Source: an uncultured Wenzhouxiangella sp.
GTDB lineage: Bacteria > Pseudomonadota > Gammaproteobacteria > Xanthomonadales > Wenzhouxiangellaceae
Direction of reading: 5' to 3'
Assembly (NCBI GenBank): GCA_937876395.1
Contig: CALEIM010000127.1
Coordinates: 1-64,000, forward strand
DNA: 64,000 nt
Part shown: positions 62,263 through 64,000 of the stretch, piece by piece
Position numbering within the stretch: position 1 is the first letter of the stretch
Layout of the letters: each line of letters starts with the position of its first letter
Made by a program: the position numbers and the translations under genes
Notes under the pieces: generated by a model
The model's database searches: none
What the model was told of the DNA's origin: nothing
Seen by the model: the letters and a program-made list of their open reading frames with translations, nothing else

Positions 62263-63816
62263 ATGACTCCAGGCTTTCGAAAGAAGCCCGCGGCAGGGAC
62301 GTTTCACCTGCTGGCGGCAATCTTGCTGGTGCTGGTTGCAGTGAATGGGCACGGCCAGACCTTGCATCGCGGTGTTGGGCCTGAGCCCGATTCGCTCGAC
62401 ATCCACACCGCGCAGAGCCTTTCGGCGCTCAACGTGCTGCGCGATGTGCACGAAGGCCTGCTCAGTTTTGATGCCGAAGCGAAGCTGATCCCCGGCCTGG
62501 CCACCGCCTGGTCGATCAGCGACGGCGGACGGCTCTGGACCTTTGAGCTTGATCCCGAAGCGCGCTGGTCTGACGGTGAGCCAATCACCGCGGCCGATTT
62601 CGTTGCCGGCTGGCGACGAGCCCTGAATCCAGCCACCGCCTCGCCGATGGCGGCGCTGCTCGACGTGGTCGCCAATGCACGCGCTGTGCGCCGCGGCCAG
62701 GCCCGGCCCGATGAGCTGGGCATCGTGGCGCTCTCAGCCGAGCGTCTGCAGATTCAGCTGGAAAACCCTCTGCCCTGGTTCGACGAACTTTTGACTCATC
62801 CGCTGACCTTCCCCTGGCCGGGCGGGTCGGATCGCTACAGCGGCGCGTTTGTTCTTGCCGAGCAGCTACCCGGCGCGCATCTGAAGCTCAGGCGAAATCC
62901 GTATTACCGGGCGGCCGACACCGTCGCGCTTGAATCGGTCGTGTGGCACGTCATTGAGCAGCCGGCCGTGGAGCTGTCGCGCTACCGGGCCGGGCAGCTG
63001 CATATCACCGAGTCCATTCCGCCCGGCCAGGCTGACTGGCTGGACGAACGGTTTGGCGAAGAGCTCCGCATCGCGCCCTATCTGGGCAGCTTCTTTCTGG
63101 CCTTCAACCTGTCTGGCCCGCCGTTCGAGAATGCGCCCAGGCTGCGCCGGGCCTTGAGTCTGGCGATCGACCGCGACATCATCGTCGAGCGGGTTCTCGG
63201 CTCGGGCGAGATTCCGGCCTGGGGTCTGGTGCCGCCGGGCATGCCCGGCTGGGATGACGGCCGCGCCGCGCCGCTGTCGCCGGATGCGGCGCTTGATACC
63301 GCCCGCCGCCTGTACCGCGAGGCCGGCTACAGCGAGCGCCGTCCGCTGACCGTCGAGCTGCGTTTCAATACCTCGCTGACCCATCGGCGCCTGGCCGCCG
63401 CCGTTGCCGCCATGTGGAAACTGCACCTGGGTGTCGAGACCCGCATGGTCAACGAGGAATGGAAAGTGTTTGTCGCCAATCGCCGCCAAGGGCGAATCAC
63501 CGAGATCGTGCGCGGCGGCTGGATTGCCGACTGGCGCGATGCGGCCAATTTCCTGCAGTTGTTTGAAAGTTCCAGCCCCGGCAATTACAGTTTTTTTGCC
63601 GATGCCGAGTTTGATCGACTCATGGCCGATGCCGCCGAGAAGCACGGCCACGCACGAATTGCGCTGCTGCGCGCAGCCGAAGAGCGGCTGCTCGACCAGC
63701 AGGTCATCGTGCCGGTGTACTACTATGTTTCCAGACATCTTGTGAGCCCCCAAGTGAGCGGATTCAAGAACAACCCGATGGACATTCATCTGTCGCGCTG
63801 GCTGGCCCTGCCGTGA
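62263..63816 (+). CDS. Oligopeptide ABC transporter substrate-binding protein
   Basis: This 517-residue SBP_bac_5 (OppA/DppA-like) protein has an N-terminal hydrophobic segment (LLAAILLVLVAVNG) as signal or anchor and no lipobox Cys. Motifs are RGVGPEPDSLDIHTAQS, VLRDVHEGLLSFD, GEPITAADFVAGWRRALNP, LRRALSLAIDRD and the C-terminal VSGFKNNPMDIH. It captures peptides in the periplasm for an Opp-type ABC transporter. The following gene begins with a GTGA overlap and appears to be a second, related binding protein. Confidence 0.92.
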   Translation: MTPGFRKKPAAGTFHLLAAILLVLVAVNGHGQTLHRGVGPEPDSLDIHTAQSLSALNVLRDVHEGLLSFDAEAKLIPGLATAWSISDGGRLWTFELDPEARWSDGEPITAADFVAGWRRALNPATASPMAALLDVVANARAVRRGQARPDELGIVALSAERLQIQLENPLPWFDELLTHPLTFPWPGGSDRYSGAFVLAEQLPGAHLKLRRNPYYRAADTVALESVVWHVIEQPAVELSRYRAGQLHITESIPPGQADWLDERFGEELRIAPYLGSFFLAFNLSGPPFENAPRLRRALSLAIDRDIIVERVLGSGEIPAWGLVPPGMPGWDDGRAAPLSPDAALDTARRLYREAGYSERRPLTVELRFNTSLTHRRLAAAVAAMWKLHLGVETRMVNEEWKVFVANRRQGRITEIVRGGWIADWRDAANFLQLFESSSPGNYSFFADAEFDRLMADAAEKHGHARIALLRAAEERLLDQQVIVPVYYYVSRHLVSPQVSGFKNNPMDIHLSRWLALP

Positions 63817-64000
63817 AGTGGCTCACGCCGCTTTTGCTGCTCGCGCTTGCTGCCTGCGGTGGCGAACCGGACCAGGCACCCGAGCCGGCGCCGCGCCTGC
63901 CCCAGCCGGTCGAGCTGCAACTCGATGAGCACGGCCGTCCGCTGCCCGAAGTACTGGCCGAAACACAACTCCTGCGCCGCGGCAATGGCGAGGAGCCGCA
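63813..64000 (+). CDS. Second oligopeptide-binding lipoprotein (partial, cut by window end)
   Basis: The 62 codons visible start at GTG and encode a lipoprotein signal peptide (TPLLLLALAACGG, lipobox Cys near residue 15). A Pro/Glu-rich linker follows, ending with ETQLLRRGNGEEPQ, the start of an SBP_bac_5 domain (typically RGNGxEP). The start overlaps the upstream stop by four bases (GTGA). Only the beginning can be judged, but a tandem with the first binding protein is likely. Confidence 0.75.
   Translation, partial: MKWLTPLLLLALAACGGEPDQAPEPAPRLPQPVELQLDEHGRPLPEVLAETQLLRRGNGEEP

Overview
The window joins two unlike genomes. Bases 1 to about 16,100 are very GC-rich. They carry genes that look like Rhodothermota/Bacteroidota (Rubricoccaceae-like): two secreted proteins with T9SS-type C-terminal sorting domains, an EF-G2-type factor, and a Pycsar-effector-like membrane protein. 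Start codons in this part are preceded by pyrimidine-rich tracts and no Shine-Dalgarno sequence. From about 16,500 to the end the DNA is less GC-rich, Shine-Dalgarno sequences are common, and gene content and order are gammaproteobacterial (rpmB-rpmG near radC, coaBC-dut-algC, class II gshA, tdk, hemL, mutM, dsbD). The family could be near Wenzhouxiangella, but that is a guess. The two parts are fused inside one open frame, and a roughly 390-base piece of an M23 peptidase gene sits between two breakpoints at about 16,100 and 16,500. A misassembly or chimeric molecule is the simplest explanation.

Left block (1-16,110): DUF1232 protein, glycosyltransferase, GNAT acetyltransferase, beta-carbonic anhydrase, DUF892 ferritin-like protein, two T9SS-sorted proteins, an EF-G2-like GTPase, tsaB, accD (without its zinc-ribbon cysteines), a large GAF-domain protein, sixA-like phosphatase, and a tightly coupled minus-strand operon. 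That operon encodes a Pycsar-type membrane protein (5' part missing), a metallo-beta-lactamase-fold hydrolase, a cyclic-nucleotide-binding-domain protein and an AI-2E-type permease. It looks like a cyclic-nucleotide signalling or defence cassette and is the best candidate here for something undescribed.

Right block, 16.5-41 kb: a two-domain DUF1428 protein with a divergent HxlR regulator, CBS protein, glutathionyl-hydroquinone reductase, EamA permease with divergent LysR regulator, tdk, rep helicase followed by a 7-bp tandem repeat, DUF192 lipoprotein, phosphoesterase, rubredoxin and hemL. Then comes a minus-strand group (S9 peptidase with a long C-terminal extension, mutM, dsbD, redoxin), a CxxCH protein, a cold-shock protein with a long leader, an RRM protein, tRNA-Ala(CGC), an SDR and an FGGY kinase.

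Right block, 42.2-48.9 kb: a complete type I Wadjet (JetABCD) anti-plasmid system with coupled starts. 49-64 kb: mscL, a mini EF-hand protein, mtfA, a copper/cytochrome-oxidase assembly operon (CtaG-PCuAC-Sco), an intact IS1202/ISNCY-like element with an 18-bp target duplication ending at the rpmBG promoter, then rpmBG, carbonic anhydrase, radC, coaBC-dut-algC-like, gshA and two oligopeptide-binding proteins, the second cut by the window end.
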